Source of the DNA: Chloroflexi bacterium GWC2_73_18
GTDB lineage: Bacteria; Chloroflexota; Limnocylindria; Limnocylindrales; CSP1-4
DNA: 37,254 bases
NCBI GenBank assembly: GCA_001794945.1
Contig: MGMJ01000014.1
Coordinates: 1-37,254, forward strand
Direction of reading: 5' to 3'
Shown here: one piece after another, positions 1 through 7,692 of the stretch
How positions within the stretch are numbered: position 1 is the first letter of the stretch
Layout of the letters: every line of letters starts with the position of its first letter
The notes under the pieces: model-generated
What the model saw: only the letters and a program-made list of their open reading frames with translations
What the model was told of the DNA's origin: nothing
Database searches by the model: none
Program-made: the position numbers and the translations under genes

Positions 1-514
1 TGGTGCCCAGCCTCACTGTCGGCTACGTGTGGCACGCCGGCCAGCACGCCGCCGAGGTGGCCGCGGGTCGGGAGCGCATCGGCTTCGAGATCGTCAGCCA
101 GGTCATCTGGGACAAGGGCCTCTTCGCCATCGGGCGCTCCTGGTACCACTGGGCGCACGAGCCCTGCTGGGTCGTCCGCCGCGCCGGGGCGAAGGTGAAG
201 TTCCTCGGCTCCCGCGACCAGGCTACGGTCTGGCGGGCGCCGAGTCCCAAGATGATCATGGCCGGCTCATCGGAGGCGAAGAGGACCATCCGACGCAGAA
301 GCCGCTCCCGCTCTTCGAGACCCCCATTCGCAACCACCTGCGACCGGGCGAGGCCGTCTACGACCCGTTCCTGGGCTCGGGCACCTGCCTCATCGCCGCC
401 GAGCGCACCGGCACCCGCTGCCTCGCCCTCGAGATCGATCCCGTCTGCGTCGAGGTCGCCCTCCGCCGCTGGGAGCGCTTCAGTGGCGACGAGGCGGTGC
501 GGATCGATGGCTGA
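1..514 (+). pseudogene. C-terminal part of a site-specific DNA methyltransferase, frameshifted
   Basis: This is the 3' end of an N4/N6-type DNA methylase gene that begins before the window. Frame 3 is open from base 3 to about base 281; the family then continues one frame lower. That part carries the HPTQKP stretch, the SAM-binding motif DPFLGSGT and a following EIDP. One G appears to be missing after base 281: restoring it joins the two halves into a normal methylase C-terminus. The catalytic DPPY-type motif would lie upstream and cannot be checked. The stop at 512-514 overlaps the next start (507) by 8 bp. Such solitary methylases are common in phages and islands, which fits the small overlapping genes that follow. 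It may be a true pseudogene or a single-base sequencing error. Confidence 0.75.
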
Positions 515-773
515 GCGACCGCCCGCGGTCGAGCCCGACCTGACGGTCCCGCGGCAGTCGACGCTGCGCGGCGAGTTCGGGGAGGTCTTCCTGACCGCCC
601 GACGGATCGCCCCCGAGCGCGACCGGCCGGCCCCGCCGAGCGTGGCCCAACGGTACCGCGCCTGGCACGACCACTTCCTCATGCGCCTCAGCTGGGAGGA
701 GCGGGGCCTCGTGGCGCACCTCCTCGACGAGGAGCTCGCCCGCCGCGAGGCCGAGCCCGGGAGCGAGCCGTGA
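507..773 (+). CDS. Small hypothetical protein downstream of the methylase
   Basis: The protein has 88 residues. ATG at 507 lies inside the end of the methylase frame, and the stop at 771-773 overlaps the next start, so translation is probably coupled across three genes. The product is charged, with an N-terminal basic/proline part and a helical C-terminal half (around residues 45-85) rich in Arg, Glu and Leu. There is no signal peptide or membrane segment. I do not recognise the family. The compact overlapping arrangement suggests a phage or island operon. Confidence 0.6.
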   Translation: MAERPPAVEPDLTVPRQSTLRGEFGEVFLTARRIAPERDRPAPPSVAQRYRAWHDHFLMRLSWEERGLVAHLLDEELARREAEPGSEP

Positions 774-1069
774 TGCTGCCGGAACTCTCCCCCGACGGCG
801 CCCTGGGCTTCGGCGCCCGGGATCGCCGCGGGGCAGGCCGCGATCGCCTGGTCCGCCTCGTCCTGACCGCCCGCCGCCGCCTGCCAGCGGCGGCGCTGGG
901 ACGACCGGCTCCCGCGCCTCCGGAGCCGGCGCGCCCCGGGCGGCCACCGGCGGACGACGACCCGGCCGACGACGACATGAGCGAGGAGGAGCTGGACCAG
1001 CTCATCGCGGCCATGGAGGGCCTGCTGGCCGAGATCCGCGCCGCCACCATCCCCCACACGATGGCCTGA
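770..1069 (+). CDS. Small hypothetical protein with acidic middle segment
   Basis: The protein has 98-99 residues. Start is GTG at 770 or ATG at 773, overlapping the stop of the preceding gene. The first 60 residues are Arg/Pro/Ala-rich and look disordered. A run of Asp residues near position 62-69 is followed by a short amphipathic helix (about residues 70-92, starting with MSEEEL). I do not recognise the family. The reading frame is supported mainly by the tight overlap and by the plausible C-terminal helix; the N-terminal half is weak. Confidence 0.45.
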   Translation: MMLPELSPDGALGFGARDRRGAGRDRLVRLVLTARRRLPAAALGRPAPAPPEPARPGRPPADDDPADDDMSEEELDQLIAAMEGLLAEIRAATIPHTMA

Positions 1070-1090
1070 TCGTGGCGGACCGGCCGTCGT

Positions 1091-1146
1091 GACTACCAAC
1101 CGGCGGTGACCAGCAGAGCTGGTCGACGCTAGTCGGGGCGACCAGC
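1091..1146. promoter_or_regulatory. Operator-like palindrome with a third half-site
   Basis: GACCAGC at 1108-1114 and GCTGGTC at 1118-1124 form a perfect 7-bp inverted repeat around the spacer AGA. The half-site GACCAGC recurs at 1140-1146, 32 bp after the first copy, and GACTA (1091-1095) and TAGTC (1130-1134) give an outer inverted pair. It lies in the only gap of this gene block, ending 11 bp before ATG 1158. That fits a binding site for a dimeric regulator controlling the 1158-2410 genes, but no regulator is visible. Confidence 0.45.
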
Positions 1147-1157
1147 AGGAGCGGCCC

Positions 1158-1595
1158 ATGGTAGTCCCCCGCTGCACCTTCCCGATGCCCGACGGGCGAC
1201 CCTGCCGGGCGGCGCCCCTGCACGACGAGCCCTTCTGCTTCGCCCACTCGCCGGAGAAGGCCGAAGAAGCGGCCGAAGCCCGCCGCCTCGGTGGGCTGCG
1301 CCGGCGGCGCGAGAAGACGCTCATGGGCGCCTACGACTTCGCCGGCCTGGGCAGCATCGCCGCCATCCGCCGCATCCTCGAGATCGCCGCGGTCGACGCC
1401 CTGGGGCTGGAGAACTCGATCGCCCGCGTCCGCGCCCTCGTCGCCGCCGCCCTGGCCGCGGCCAAGCTCCTCGAGGCGGGCGAGTTCGAGGACCGGCTCA
1501 GCGCGCTGGAGGCGGCGGTCCGCCTGGCCCCCGCACCGCCAGCCGCCACCAGCGCGCTCGATGACGCGTCGGCCTTCGGGGACGTGGGGCGGTGA
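1158..1595 (+). CDS. Cys/His-motif helical protein (resembles phage-associated DUF5763-type proteins)
   Basis: The protein has 145 residues. AGGAG lies 7 nt before the ATG. Residues 5-31 carry a Cys...Cys...Cys-x2-His pattern (CTFPMPDGRPC, then CFAH) that looks like a small zinc-binding module. A basic stretch (GGLRRRREK, about 45-53) and a long helical region (about 55-125) follow. Proteins of this look often sit upstream of terminase or packaging genes, but none is seen here. The last codons overlap the next gene (GTGA at 1592). Function unknown; a DNA-binding or adaptor role is inference. Confidence 0.7.
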   Translation: MVVPRCTFPMPDGRPCRAAPLHDEPFCFAHSPEKAEEAAEARRLGGLRRRREKTLMGAYDFAGLGSIAAIRRILEIAAVDALGLENSIARVRALVAAALAAAKLLEAGEFEDRLSALEAAVRLAPAPPAATSALDDASAFGDVGR

Positions 1596-2410
1596 CCGCC
1601 GCGCGGCGCCTGGCCAGGCTCGATGGTGCCCTCTGCCCCACGGCCGCCATCCTGCTCTGGCTGGAGGAAGCTCATCGCTTCGGCTCGCTGCCCGCCTACG
1701 TCACCTGGCTCCTCGACCAGCCCCTCTCCGCCGCGCCGCTGGTGCGCGTGCCGGAGCAGGCCGAGGCAGCGGTACTGCAGGCGATGCGGGGACAGCCCCG
1801 CGAGGCGGTGCGCCAGGCCGCCCGGCAGGCCGTCCGCGGCGCCGTCTTCCTGGTCGAATTCGTCATCCAGTTGAACCGCGCCGCCGAGGAGACGACGCGG
1901 CTGGAGGGCCTGCGCCATGCCGCCCTCTTCTGGCAGTGGCGAGCGCTCACCCTGGAGGCCGAGCTCGCGGCCGCCGACGCTGCCGCCGGCGGGCGGGCAC
2001 CGGCCGGCACGCTCCCCGAACGCTGGCGCGCCTGGTGCGGCGCGGTCGCGGACCTGCTGACCGAGCTCTATGCCACCGAGGAGGCTCGCGGGCTCCTGGA
2101 GCGCCGCTACCTCGACGGCCACCCCGCCCTCTTCCCCGACGCCGCCCGGGACTGGCAGGCGCTGCGCGAGCAGGCCGAACGGCTCGCCGCCCTCGGCGGC
2201 TCGCTGGCGGTGTCGCCGCCCGAGAGGCCCGGCCGGCGGGGGCGGCCCGAGCTTGACCTTGACGCCCTCCGCACCGCCGCCCGCGCCCTGGCTCCCGCCC
2301 AGGCGGCAGACCTGGCCGACCTGGCCCGTGCCGCGGCGCTCGACCTCCTCGGCGACGCCGACGGCGCCGCGGCGCTCGCCGAACGGCGGCTGCGCACGGC
2401 GGACGTCTGA
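1592..2410 (+). CDS. Helical hypothetical protein of the phage-like block
   Basis: The protein has 272 residues. GTG at 1592 overlaps the upstream stop (GTGA), so the two genes are probably co-translated. It is Ala/Leu/Arg-rich and predicted almost wholly alpha-helical, with a Pro/Arg/Gly linker near residues 205-220 and another helical segment after it. I see no signal peptide, membrane helix or catalytic motif. A structural or regulatory role in a mobile block is possible but not shown. Confidence 0.65.
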   Translation: MTAARRLARLDGALCPTAAILLWLEEAHRFGSLPAYVTWLLDQPLSAAPLVRVPEQAEAAVLQAMRGQPREAVRQAARQAVRGAVFLVEFVIQLNRAAEETTRLEGLRHAALFWQWRALTLEAELAAADAAAGGRAPAGTLPERWRAWCGAVADLLTELYATEEARGLLERRYLDGHPALFPDAARDWQALREQAERLAALGGSLAVSPPERPGRRGRPELDLDALRTAARALAPAQAADLADLARAAALDLLGDADGAAALAERRLRTADV

Positions 2411-2737
2411 CTCGCGGGAGGACCACGCCCGGCGCGCTTTGACCTCGGTGGGCCGATCCTGGTCTTCCTCTCCGACCACGAACGCGGAGTATTTCGGAAC
2501 CTGAGCGTCGCGCAGATCCAAGGCGAGCGGGACGAGCACCTGTTCGTGCACTTGAAGGTCGGGGACGGGCGTCACTGGGAACCGCCCCTTGCCTCGACGA
2601 TTCGCTGTCCGTCTTCGTCCCGGACGATGAGGCTCGGGGCCGCGTGCTCGTTCGCGGCAGATCCGGGCGGCGGGCCGAACGGCTCTGGCCAGAACCCAGA
2701 AGCGGGCCGGTAAATAGAACCTTCTTCGCGGGAGGCG
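2411..2737 (+). pseudogene. Intergenic stretch holding a possible small gene relic
   Basis: From about 2432 to 2590 one plus frame reads like protein (FDLGGPILVFLSDHERGVF, then HLFVHLKVGDGRHWEPP). After a frame change near 2590, another frame continues plausibly (DDSLSVFVPDDEARGRVLV, to about 2660). No start codon or ribosome site is clear. The pattern fits a small decayed gene but rests on reading by eye. I recognise no family. The rest of the 2411-2845 gap shows nothing except the ribosome site of the next gene. Confidence 0.25.
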
Positions 2738-2845
2738 ATGACGCGCGGTCCTCACTCGGCCGCCGGGCCCGCGCCGAGCCACTGGCGAGACCGGCCCGCC
2801 CGCTGGGCGTTGCCGCGCCCGACAGCGCAAGGAGGGTCCCGCGCC

Positions 2846-3700
2846 ATGGCCATCGATACCGTCACCCCCCGCTCCCGCCGCGTCCTCCTCGCCGCCACGG
2901 CGGGCTCGCTCGCCGCCCTGGCGGCGCAGGCCCTGGGCCGCCCCCTCCCGGCCCGCGCCGTCAGTGTCGTGCTGGGCGGCACCAACACAGCCACCACGAC
3001 GACCAAGATCGAGAACTTGACCACCTCCGACACCGTCTTCTGGGCCAACAGTACCTGGGGCACCGGCGTCTACGGGTACAGCAGCTCGGGCTACGGGGTC
3101 TACGGGTACAGCAGTTCGAGCTATGGCGTCCACGGCGCCAGCGACTCGAACACCGGCGTCTATGGCCGTGCATACGCGGACAAGGCGGCCACGGTCGGGC
3201 AGTCCATGGCGAACGCCACCGGCCTGCTCGGCTACAGCGGGGCCGGCGGCGATCCGCTCCCCACCGCCCCGCCCAAGACCGGCGTCTACGGTCGCGCCGC
3301 CCAGGACGCCAGCGCGCGGGGGGTGACGGGGCAAACGACGGCGGGGCGCGGCGTCAACGGGGTGGCCACCAGCGGGCGGGGGGTCAACGGCTACGCCGGC
3401 ACGGGCATCGGCGGCTATTTCAGCGCCGGGCCCTCCGGCAAGGCCCTCCACGCCGAGGGCCGGGTCACCTTCAAGACGGCCGGCCTGGCCACCATCGGCA
3501 GCGGCACGTCGAGCAAGACGGTGACGCCGGGGGTCGATCTCACCAGCAGCTCAAAGATCCTCTGCACCCTGATGGGCAACGCCGGCGGGGCGACGACGGT
3601 GAAGCGGGTGGCGGTGAACACCGCCGCCGACACCTTCACCATCTACCTCACCGCCGCCGCCACCAGCGCCGTCAAGGTGGCCTGGTTCGTCATCGGGTAG
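2846..3700 (+). CDS. Tat-exported surface protein with Gly-Val-Tyr-Gly repeats
   Basis: The protein has 284 residues. I chose ATG 2846 because AAGGAGG ends 10 nt before it; the same frame is open further upstream but without such a site. Residues 8-37 are a twin-arginine signal (SRRVLLAATAGSLAAL, then a hydrophobic stretch ending in PARA), so the folded protein is probably exported by Tat. The mature part begins with a Thr-rich stretch and then carries GVYGYSSS-type and GVNG-type repeats (about residues 72-195), resembling beta-solenoid or tail-fibre-like repeats. The C-terminal 90 residues are a Ser/Thr/Val-rich beta domain. At DNA level 3064-3123 is two copies of a 30-bp unit. It is probably a cell-surface or extracellular protein; its partner is unknown. 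Confidence 0.75.
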   Translation: MAIDTVTPRSRRVLLAATAGSLAALAAQALGRPLPARAVSVVLGGTNTATTTTKIENLTTSDTVFWANSTWGTGVYGYSSSGYGVYGYSSSSYGVHGASDSNTGVYGRAYADKAATVGQSMANATGLLGYSGAGGDPLPTAPPKTGVYGRAAQDASARGVTGQTTAGRGVNGVATSGRGVNGYAGTGIGGYFSAGPSGKALHAEGRVTFKTAGLATIGSGTSSKTVTPGVDLTSSSKILCTLMGNAGGATTVKRVAVNTAADTFTIYLTAAATSAVKVAWFVIG

Positions 3701-3748
3701 GCGGCGCCACGCTGGGGTGACGATCAGAGCGATCGACCGACACGATGG

Positions 3749-3775
3749 CATGCGTAGGCTCTTGCATGCGCGGCG
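3749..3775. repeat. Family-4 element J, left arm (partner at 5419-5444)
   Basis: The arm reads CATGCGT, 8 nt, GCATGCG, one base, then GGCG. The reverse complement of 5419-5444 reads CATGCGT, 7 nt, GCATGCG, one base, GGCG. The two arms are inverted and flank the IS3 element. Within each arm ATGCGT and GCAT can pair as a hairpin. If the IS (1543 bp) is removed, the arm-to-arm element is 153 bp, in the size range of the other paired-arm elements of this window. Confidence 0.55.
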
Positions 3776-3809
3776 CTCCGGAACCTGTCAAGTCCCCTGA
3801 GACACGCGC

Positions 3810-4826
3810 TCACGAGATCTTCTGTGCGTCCTCCTCTTCCTTGGGCTTGTTGATCCAGGCCGGGCCGGGCAGCGAGGGTGGGGTCGGCGGTCGGCGGACA
3901 AACCGTTCGGGATGGGCGGCGTAGGCGGCATCGAGGACGGCGGCTCGGCCGGCCCGGACCTCGGCGGCGGTCCCGAAGTGGATCGAGGCCGGGGTGTGGT
4001 AGCCGATCCCGCTGTGGCGGTGGTGATGGTTGTAGTGCTCGAAGAAGGTGTCGGCGAACGCCCGGGCATCCGCCAGCGAGCCGAAGCGGCCGGGGAAGCT
4101 CGGGCAGTACTTGAGCGTCTTGAAGCCGGCCTCGGAGTACGGATTGTCGTTGGAGACGTGCGGGCGAGAGTGGGTCCGGCCGATCCGGAGGTCGGCGAGC
4201 AGCACGGCGACCGGTTTCGAGGTCATCGAGGAGCCCCGGTCGGCATGGATCGTGAGGCTGCCCGCCGGGATGGTGCCCTGGGCCGCGACGACCTGCTCGA
4301 TCCACGAGCGGACCACGAGCGCCGACTCCTGGTCCACCACCAGCCAGCCGGGGCTGTAGCGGCTGAAGATGTCGAGCATCACGAACAGGTCGTAGTTGAC
4401 GCCCCGCGCGGGACCCCGCAGCGCGGTCGCGTCATAGGACCACACCTCCGTGGGCCGGCTCGCCACGAGCTCGGGCACCGTCCGGGGTGGATGGCTGGCC
4501 TGGCGTCGGCGCTCCCTGAGCTCACCGTTGGTCCGGAGCAGCCGGTACATCGTCGACTCCGAGCCGAGGTAGATGCCCTCGTCGAGTAGGGTGGCCCAGA
4601 CCTGGGCCGGCGCCTTGTCGGTGAAGCGCGGCTCGTGGAGCGCGTCGAGCACGGCCCCGCGCTCGCCACCCGAGAGGGCGTTGGGCGGACTGGGACGGGG
4701 CCGGCCCGGCCCGAGGAGCGGCGGCCGGCAGCGCCGATAGTGGCTGGCCCGCGGCCGACCGACCGCGGCGCAGGCTCCCTTCGTCCCCACCACGGGCTCG
4801 AGCTCGGCGAAGGCGGACTCGATCAT
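3810..4826 (-). CDS. IS3-family transposase OrfB (DDE integrase)
   Basis: The protein has 338 residues and is the catalytic part of the transposase, with an rve-type integrase core. First Asp in SYDATALRG, second in IHADRGSSM, Glu in NPYSEAGFK, with exactly 35 residues between the second Asp and the Glu. The C-terminal HHHHRHSGIGYHTP motif is typical of the family. ATG 4826 overlaps the OrfA stop as ATGA. The frame is also open upstream to 5051, so an OrfAB fusion by -1 frameshifting is possible (see 4886-4892). It would cut and join the element ends. Confidence 0.9.
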   Translation of the reverse strand: MIESAFAELEPVVGTKGACAAVGRPRASHYRRCRPPLLGPGRPRPSPPNALSGGERGAVLDALHEPRFTDKAPAQVWATLLDEGIYLGSESTMYRLLRTNGELRERRRQASHPPRTVPELVASRPTEVWSYDATALRGPARGVNYDLFVMLDIFSRYSPGWLVVDQESALVVRSWIEQVVAAQGTIPAGSLTIHADRGSSMTSKPVAVLLADLRIGRTHSRPHVSNDNPYSEAGFKTLKYCPSFPGRFGSLADARAFADTFFEHYNHHHRHSGIGYHTPASIHFGTAAEVRAGRAAVLDAAYAAHPERFVRRPPTPPSLPGPAWINKPKEEEDAQKIS

Positions 4827-5293
4827 CGCCGCTGCCTCGGATCGTCGTCGCTCTCGGCCAGCAGCCGCTCCAAGAGCTCGGAGGCTTTTCCCTGGATCTC
4901 GATCACCAGGCGCGTCTTCGCCAGCTCTGCCTCGGCCCGCTCGGCTCGCCGCCGGACCCGGGCGAGCTCGGCCCCCTCGGGCGTGAGCCTGGCTGGCCTC
5001 GGCCTGGCGGCCAGACCGGCGATCGCACCGGCGTCCCGGGCCCGCCGCCACTCCACGATGTGCGAGGAGTACAGGCCCTCGCGCCGCAGCAGGGCGCCCT
5101 TGGCGCCGGGGTCGGTGGCGCCGTCGTACTCGGTGAGGACGGCGAGCTTGTAGGTGGCAGTGAAGCTCCGCCGCTGCGGTCGCTCGGGCAGGGTGATGTC
5201 GCCGCCCATGGCTTCATCATGGGCGCGCTCCATGGTCAGGGTCGTCAACCTCATGGTCGTCAGGTCTGTCCCTTCTCGCCCTGGAGGGATCAC
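4823..5293 (-). CDS. IS3-family transposase OrfA (helix-turn-helix)
   Basis: 156 residues from the outermost start (GTG 5293); internal ATGs, such as the one before ERAHDEAMGGD, are equally possible and would give about 136 residues. A helix-turn-helix (around YKLAVLTEYD to HIVEWRRARDAG) should bind the terminal repeats. A charged, Leu-containing helix near the C-terminus (ELARVRRRAERAEAELAKTR) looks like the oligomerising coiled coil of IS3 OrfA proteins. The stop TGA (4825-4823) overlaps the OrfB ATG. Confidence 0.85.
   Translation of the reverse strand: MIPPGREGTDLTTMRLTTLTMERAHDEAMGGDITLPERPQRRSFTATYKLAVLTEYDGATDPGAKGALLRREGLYSSHIVEWRRARDAGAIAGLAARPRPARLTPEGAELARVRRRAERAEAELAKTRLVIEIQGKASELLERLLAESDDDPRQRR
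4886..4892 (-). promoter_or_regulatory. Candidate -1 ribosomal frameshift heptamer G GGA AAA in orfA
   Basis: Read on the minus strand, the OrfA codons are CAG GGA AAA GCC. The heptamer G GGA AAA therefore has the X XXY YYZ form in the zero frame. A -1 slip here enters the OrfB frame, which is open from 5051 through the OrfB start, and would yield an OrfAB fusion. IS3 elements are known to make such fusions. No downstream stem-loop was verified, and the ATGA overlap could instead be used for coupled translation. Confidence 0.45.
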
Positions 5294-5418
5294 GAGAGCT
5301 ACTACGCGTGTCTCAGCTCATCCTGACAGACAGGGATCCGCTCGAGGCCGCCTGATGGTGGCTGCGAGCGTGGAGCACCCTGGCGGAGCCCGCCGGCGGG
5401 GGGAAGCGGCCGCTACCA

Positions 5419-5444
5419 CGCCCCGCATGCGTATCTGACGCATG
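5419..5444. repeat. Family-4 element J, right arm (partner at 3749-3775)
   Basis: Inverted partner of the arm at 3749-3775. ATGCGT (5427-5432) and ACGCAT (5438-5443) form a 6-bp stem with a 5-nt loop. It lies in the gap between the IS3 element and the small minus-strand gene at 5544-5786. Apart from this arm I see nothing in 5329-5543. Confidence 0.55.
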
Positions 5445-5543
5445 GGAGCCCGGACCCCGGGACACGGGCACAGGCGCGGACGCTCGTCGATGCAACGCAC
5501 TACGGCCCCGGGTCGCGGGGACGCCCTCCGGCGACGGAGCGCC

Positions 5544-5786
5544 TCAGGCGCTCTTGAGCAGGCGCGCGGCGAGCGAGCGGAGCGTGCCGCCACGGGGGCG
5601 GAGGAGGGGCTGGTCGGCGTCCGGGCGACGCGCCGCACCGCCGCGCCGGAGATCCTGCGCGGCAGCCCGTTCCTCGTCGGTCATGAACGCCTCGAGCGGC
5701 AGGTCGTCGGGGTCGGCCGGGCGCGGCGTAGGCGCGTACGTCCGCGGGGGCGTGTAGTAGGCCGGCGCCCCCTTGAGCTTGGGCAT
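5544..5786 (-). CDS. Small conserved-looking protein of unknown function
   Basis: 80 residues from the ATG before PKLKGAP. The sequence has a Pro/Tyr-rich start (APAYYTPPRTYAPTPRP), an acidic PDDLPLEAFMTDEERAAA segment and a basic C-terminal helix (SLAARLLKSA). I have a weak recollection of small proteins like this in Chloroflexota but cannot name a family. No clear ribosome site precedes the ATG. A GTG 33 bp upstream (5819), with GAGGG about 11 nt before it, would add 11 residues. No signal peptide or membrane segment. Confidence 0.6.
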   Translation of the reverse strand: MPKLKGAPAYYTPPRTYAPTPRPADPDDLPLEAFMTDEERAAAQDLRRGGAARRPDADQPLLRPRGGTLRSLAARLLKSA

Positions 5787-5999
5787 CGCGACATACGTCT
5801 GCTCGATGTCGCCGAGATCGGACACGTTCTGATCGACCCTCGACAAAGAGGGACTGGATGATGACGGACGCCATCCTAGCAATGTCCCGCCGTCGCCCGC
5901 CACCCCCCGAACGGCAGGAGGGACCGAGAATATGGTGCCCCCGCGCACCGACAGGCGCAAGTCCGGTGCGACGGCACGCTCGACAGGGCGTCGCGGTCC

Positions 6000-6449
6000 T
6001 CAGCAGCACCAGCCGAGGAGCCAGGGCTCGACGACCTGGCTGAGCGCGACCAGCACGACGTAGGCGATCGGCAGCGAGGCGAAGAAGCCGATCGCGCCGC
6101 TCCAGGCGGAACGGCGGCGGGCCGTGCCGCTCCCCGCCGGCCGGGGCACGAGCCACCAGGTGAGGAGGCTCCCGGCGAGCACGACCACCAGCACGTAGGC
6201 GGCCACGGCCCCCGTCCGCAGGTCGCCGCCGGGGAGGCGGAGGTCCCGGATCACCGCCATGTTGTAGGCGAGGAGGAGCAGCCCCAGCACGAGCGCCACG
6301 GCGAGGTTCGCCCCGACCGCCCGGGTCACCGGCGGCGGCGCGTTGCGGAACTGGCGCCAGCGAATCACGAACCAGGAGCGCCGGCGGACGTCCCGGGACG
6401 CCGCGGGACGGCCGTCCGCGCCTCCGGGACTCCCCGTCGAACCGCTCAT
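6000..6449 (-). CDS. Small integral membrane protein, three membrane segments
   Basis: The protein has 149 residues. ATG 6449 overlaps the stop of the upstream aminotransferase as ATGA, so the two are an operon. A basic 45-residue N-terminus (disordered, then SWFVIRWRQFRNAPP) is followed by three hydrophobic segments at about residues 48-68, 78-103 and 118-142. No transport or enzyme motif is recognised. The link to the PLP enzyme suggests an anchor or accessory role, which is inference only. Confidence 0.75.
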   Translation of the reverse strand: MSGSTGSPGGADGRPAASRDVRRRSWFVIRWRQFRNAPPPVTRAVGANLAVALVLGLLLLAYNMAVIRDLRLPGGDLRTGAVAAYVLVVVLAGSLLTWWLVPRPAGSGTARRRSAWSGAIGFFASLPIAYVVLVALSQVVEPWLLGWCC

Positions 6450-7690
6450 CCCTCGTCGGCGGCGAGGATCGCCAGCGGCGGCCGCGGCGGCAGCCGATCG
6501 GGCGTCGTCGCCGCCAGCTCCCCCACCGCGACCACGAAGCGGCGCAGCTCCTCGTCGGTGTTGAAGAAGCCGACGCTGATGCGCAGCGCGTCGAGGGCCG
6601 CGATCGTGCGGGTGATGGCGAAGACGCGCCGGCCCAGCTCCTCGCGGAGCGCCTCGGCCGGCCAGCCGGCGACCCGGAAGGTGACTAGGGTCGCCATCCG
6701 ATCGCGCGGCGTCAGGAGCGTGACACCGGGCACCGCGGCGAGCAGGTCGGCCGCCAGCCGGGCCAGTCGGGCGCCCCGCTCCTGGACCCACGCAAGCCCG
6801 ACATGCATCGCCAGCCAGCCGGCGCTCCGCGCGAACCCGGCGACCGACGGGGCGTGGAAGCCGGCCGTCTCGAAGCGTCGCGCGTCGGGCCAGCGGTCGG
6901 CCGTACCGTCGGGGAGGCAGGTCGAGTAGGTCCCCCAGCCGGCGAACGTCTGGGCGGCCGCCTCGAGGCTCGCCGGATCGAGGTAGAGGGCGCCGGTCCC
7001 CTCCGGTCCGAGGAGCCACTTCTGGCCCGGGACGGCGTAGAAGTCGACGCCGAGGGCGGTCACGTCCACCGGGATCGCCCCGGCCGACTGCGCGCCGTCG
7101 ACGGCGATCCTGGCGCCCCGCTCGTGGGCGAGCCGGGCGATCTCGGCGATCGGCAGGACCGCGCCGTTCGTCCAGGCGACGTGGGAGAGCGCGACGAGGC
7201 GGGTCCCGGGGATGATCGCCCGATCGAGGGCGGCGAGCGTCCGCACGTCGTCGCCGCCGTCGCCCAGGTCGGCCAGCTCGAGGTCGACGCCGAGCCGGTC
7301 GCGCACGGTGAGGAGCGGCCCGAGGCCGCCGGGGTGCTCGAAGCGGCTGGTGACCGCCCGGTCGCCCGGTCGCCAGTCGATCGCCCAGGTGGCGACGTTC
7401 ATCCCGTCGGTGGTGCAGTGGGTGAGGGCGACGCTGCCAACCGGCGCGCCGACGATCGCTCCCACCGTCGCCCGCGCCTCGGCCCGCCGTTGCTCGACCT
7501 CCTCCCAGCCGGCCGGGTCGGCCCGCCCGACGCGCAGCTCGCGCTCGGCGGTCTCGCGCATCGCCGCGTCGGCGACGAGAAGGAGCGGTCCGGCGGTGCC
7601 GGTGTTCAGGTAGATCCCCGCGCCGGTCGCCGGCAGCTCGGCGCGGACGGCGGCGACCTTCTCCGATTCGGGCAGGAAGGGGGAGACCAT
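6446..7690 (-). CDS. Class V aminotransferase-fold PLP enzyme (cysteine desulfurase/epimerase-like)
   Basis: The protein has 414 residues. ATG 7690 was chosen because a TATCAT -10 box lies 9 nt upstream, which fits a leaderless start. Fold-type I PLP signatures: YLNTGTAGPLL near the N-terminus, TDGMN around residue 95, VDGAQSAG around 197 (Asp contacting the PLP ring nitrogen) and the Schiff-base Lys in VPGQKWLLGPEG near residue 224. The closest families are isopenicillin-N-epimerase-like and cysteine-desulfurase-like proteins; the substrate cannot be fixed. The divergent neighbour is a rhodanese, so a sulfur-related role is tempting, but no desulfurase active-site Cys loop is obvious. Downstream it overlaps a small membrane-protein gene. 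Confidence 0.85.
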   Translation of the reverse strand: MVSPFLPESEKVAAVRAELPATGAGIYLNTGTAGPLLLVADAAMRETAERELRVGRADPAGWEEVEQRRAEARATVGAIVGAPVGSVALTHCTTDGMNVATWAIDWRPGDRAVTSRFEHPGGLGPLLTVRDRLGVDLELADLGDGGDDVRTLAALDRAIIPGTRLVALSHVAWTNGAVLPIAEIARLAHERGARIAVDGAQSAGAIPVDVTALGVDFYAVPGQKWLLGPEGTGALYLDPASLEAAAQTFAGWGTYSTCLPDGTADRWPDARRFETAGFHAPSVAGFARSAGWLAMHVGLAWVQERGARLARLAADLLAAVPGVTLLTPRDRMATLVTFRVAGWPAEALREELGRRVFAITRTIAALDALRISVGFFNTDEELRRFVVAVGELAATTPDRLPPRPPLAILAADEG

Positions 7691-7692
7691 GG

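Larger units (their letters stand above)
3786..5328 (-). mobile_element. IS3-family insertion sequence (OrfA + OrfB)
   Basis: A complete two-gene IS3-type element transcribed on the minus strand. The ends begin TGTCA (3786-3790) and finish TGACA (5324-5328). Inside them a perfect 12-bp inverted repeat CTGAGACACGCG lies at 3797-3808 with its complement at 5305-5316; 6 and 7 nt separate it from the TGTCA tips. I see no matching 3-5 bp target duplication, so either the exact ends are off by a few bases or the flanks have changed. Both reading frames are intact and the DDE residues are present, so it may still be active. It sits between two inverted arms (3749-3775, 5419-5444). Confidence 0.85.

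Noticed and set aside
1331-3451. A 706-codon open frame on the minus strand
   Set aside because: It is antisense to the 1158-2410 genes and the Tat protein, has Arg/Gly/Ala-rich low-complexity content, and is a product of the high GC content.
3783-5331. Target-site duplication of the IS3 element
   Set aside because: The 3-4 bp beside the TGTCA/TGACA tips (ACC or AACC against GAC or GACA) do not match, so no duplication is claimed.
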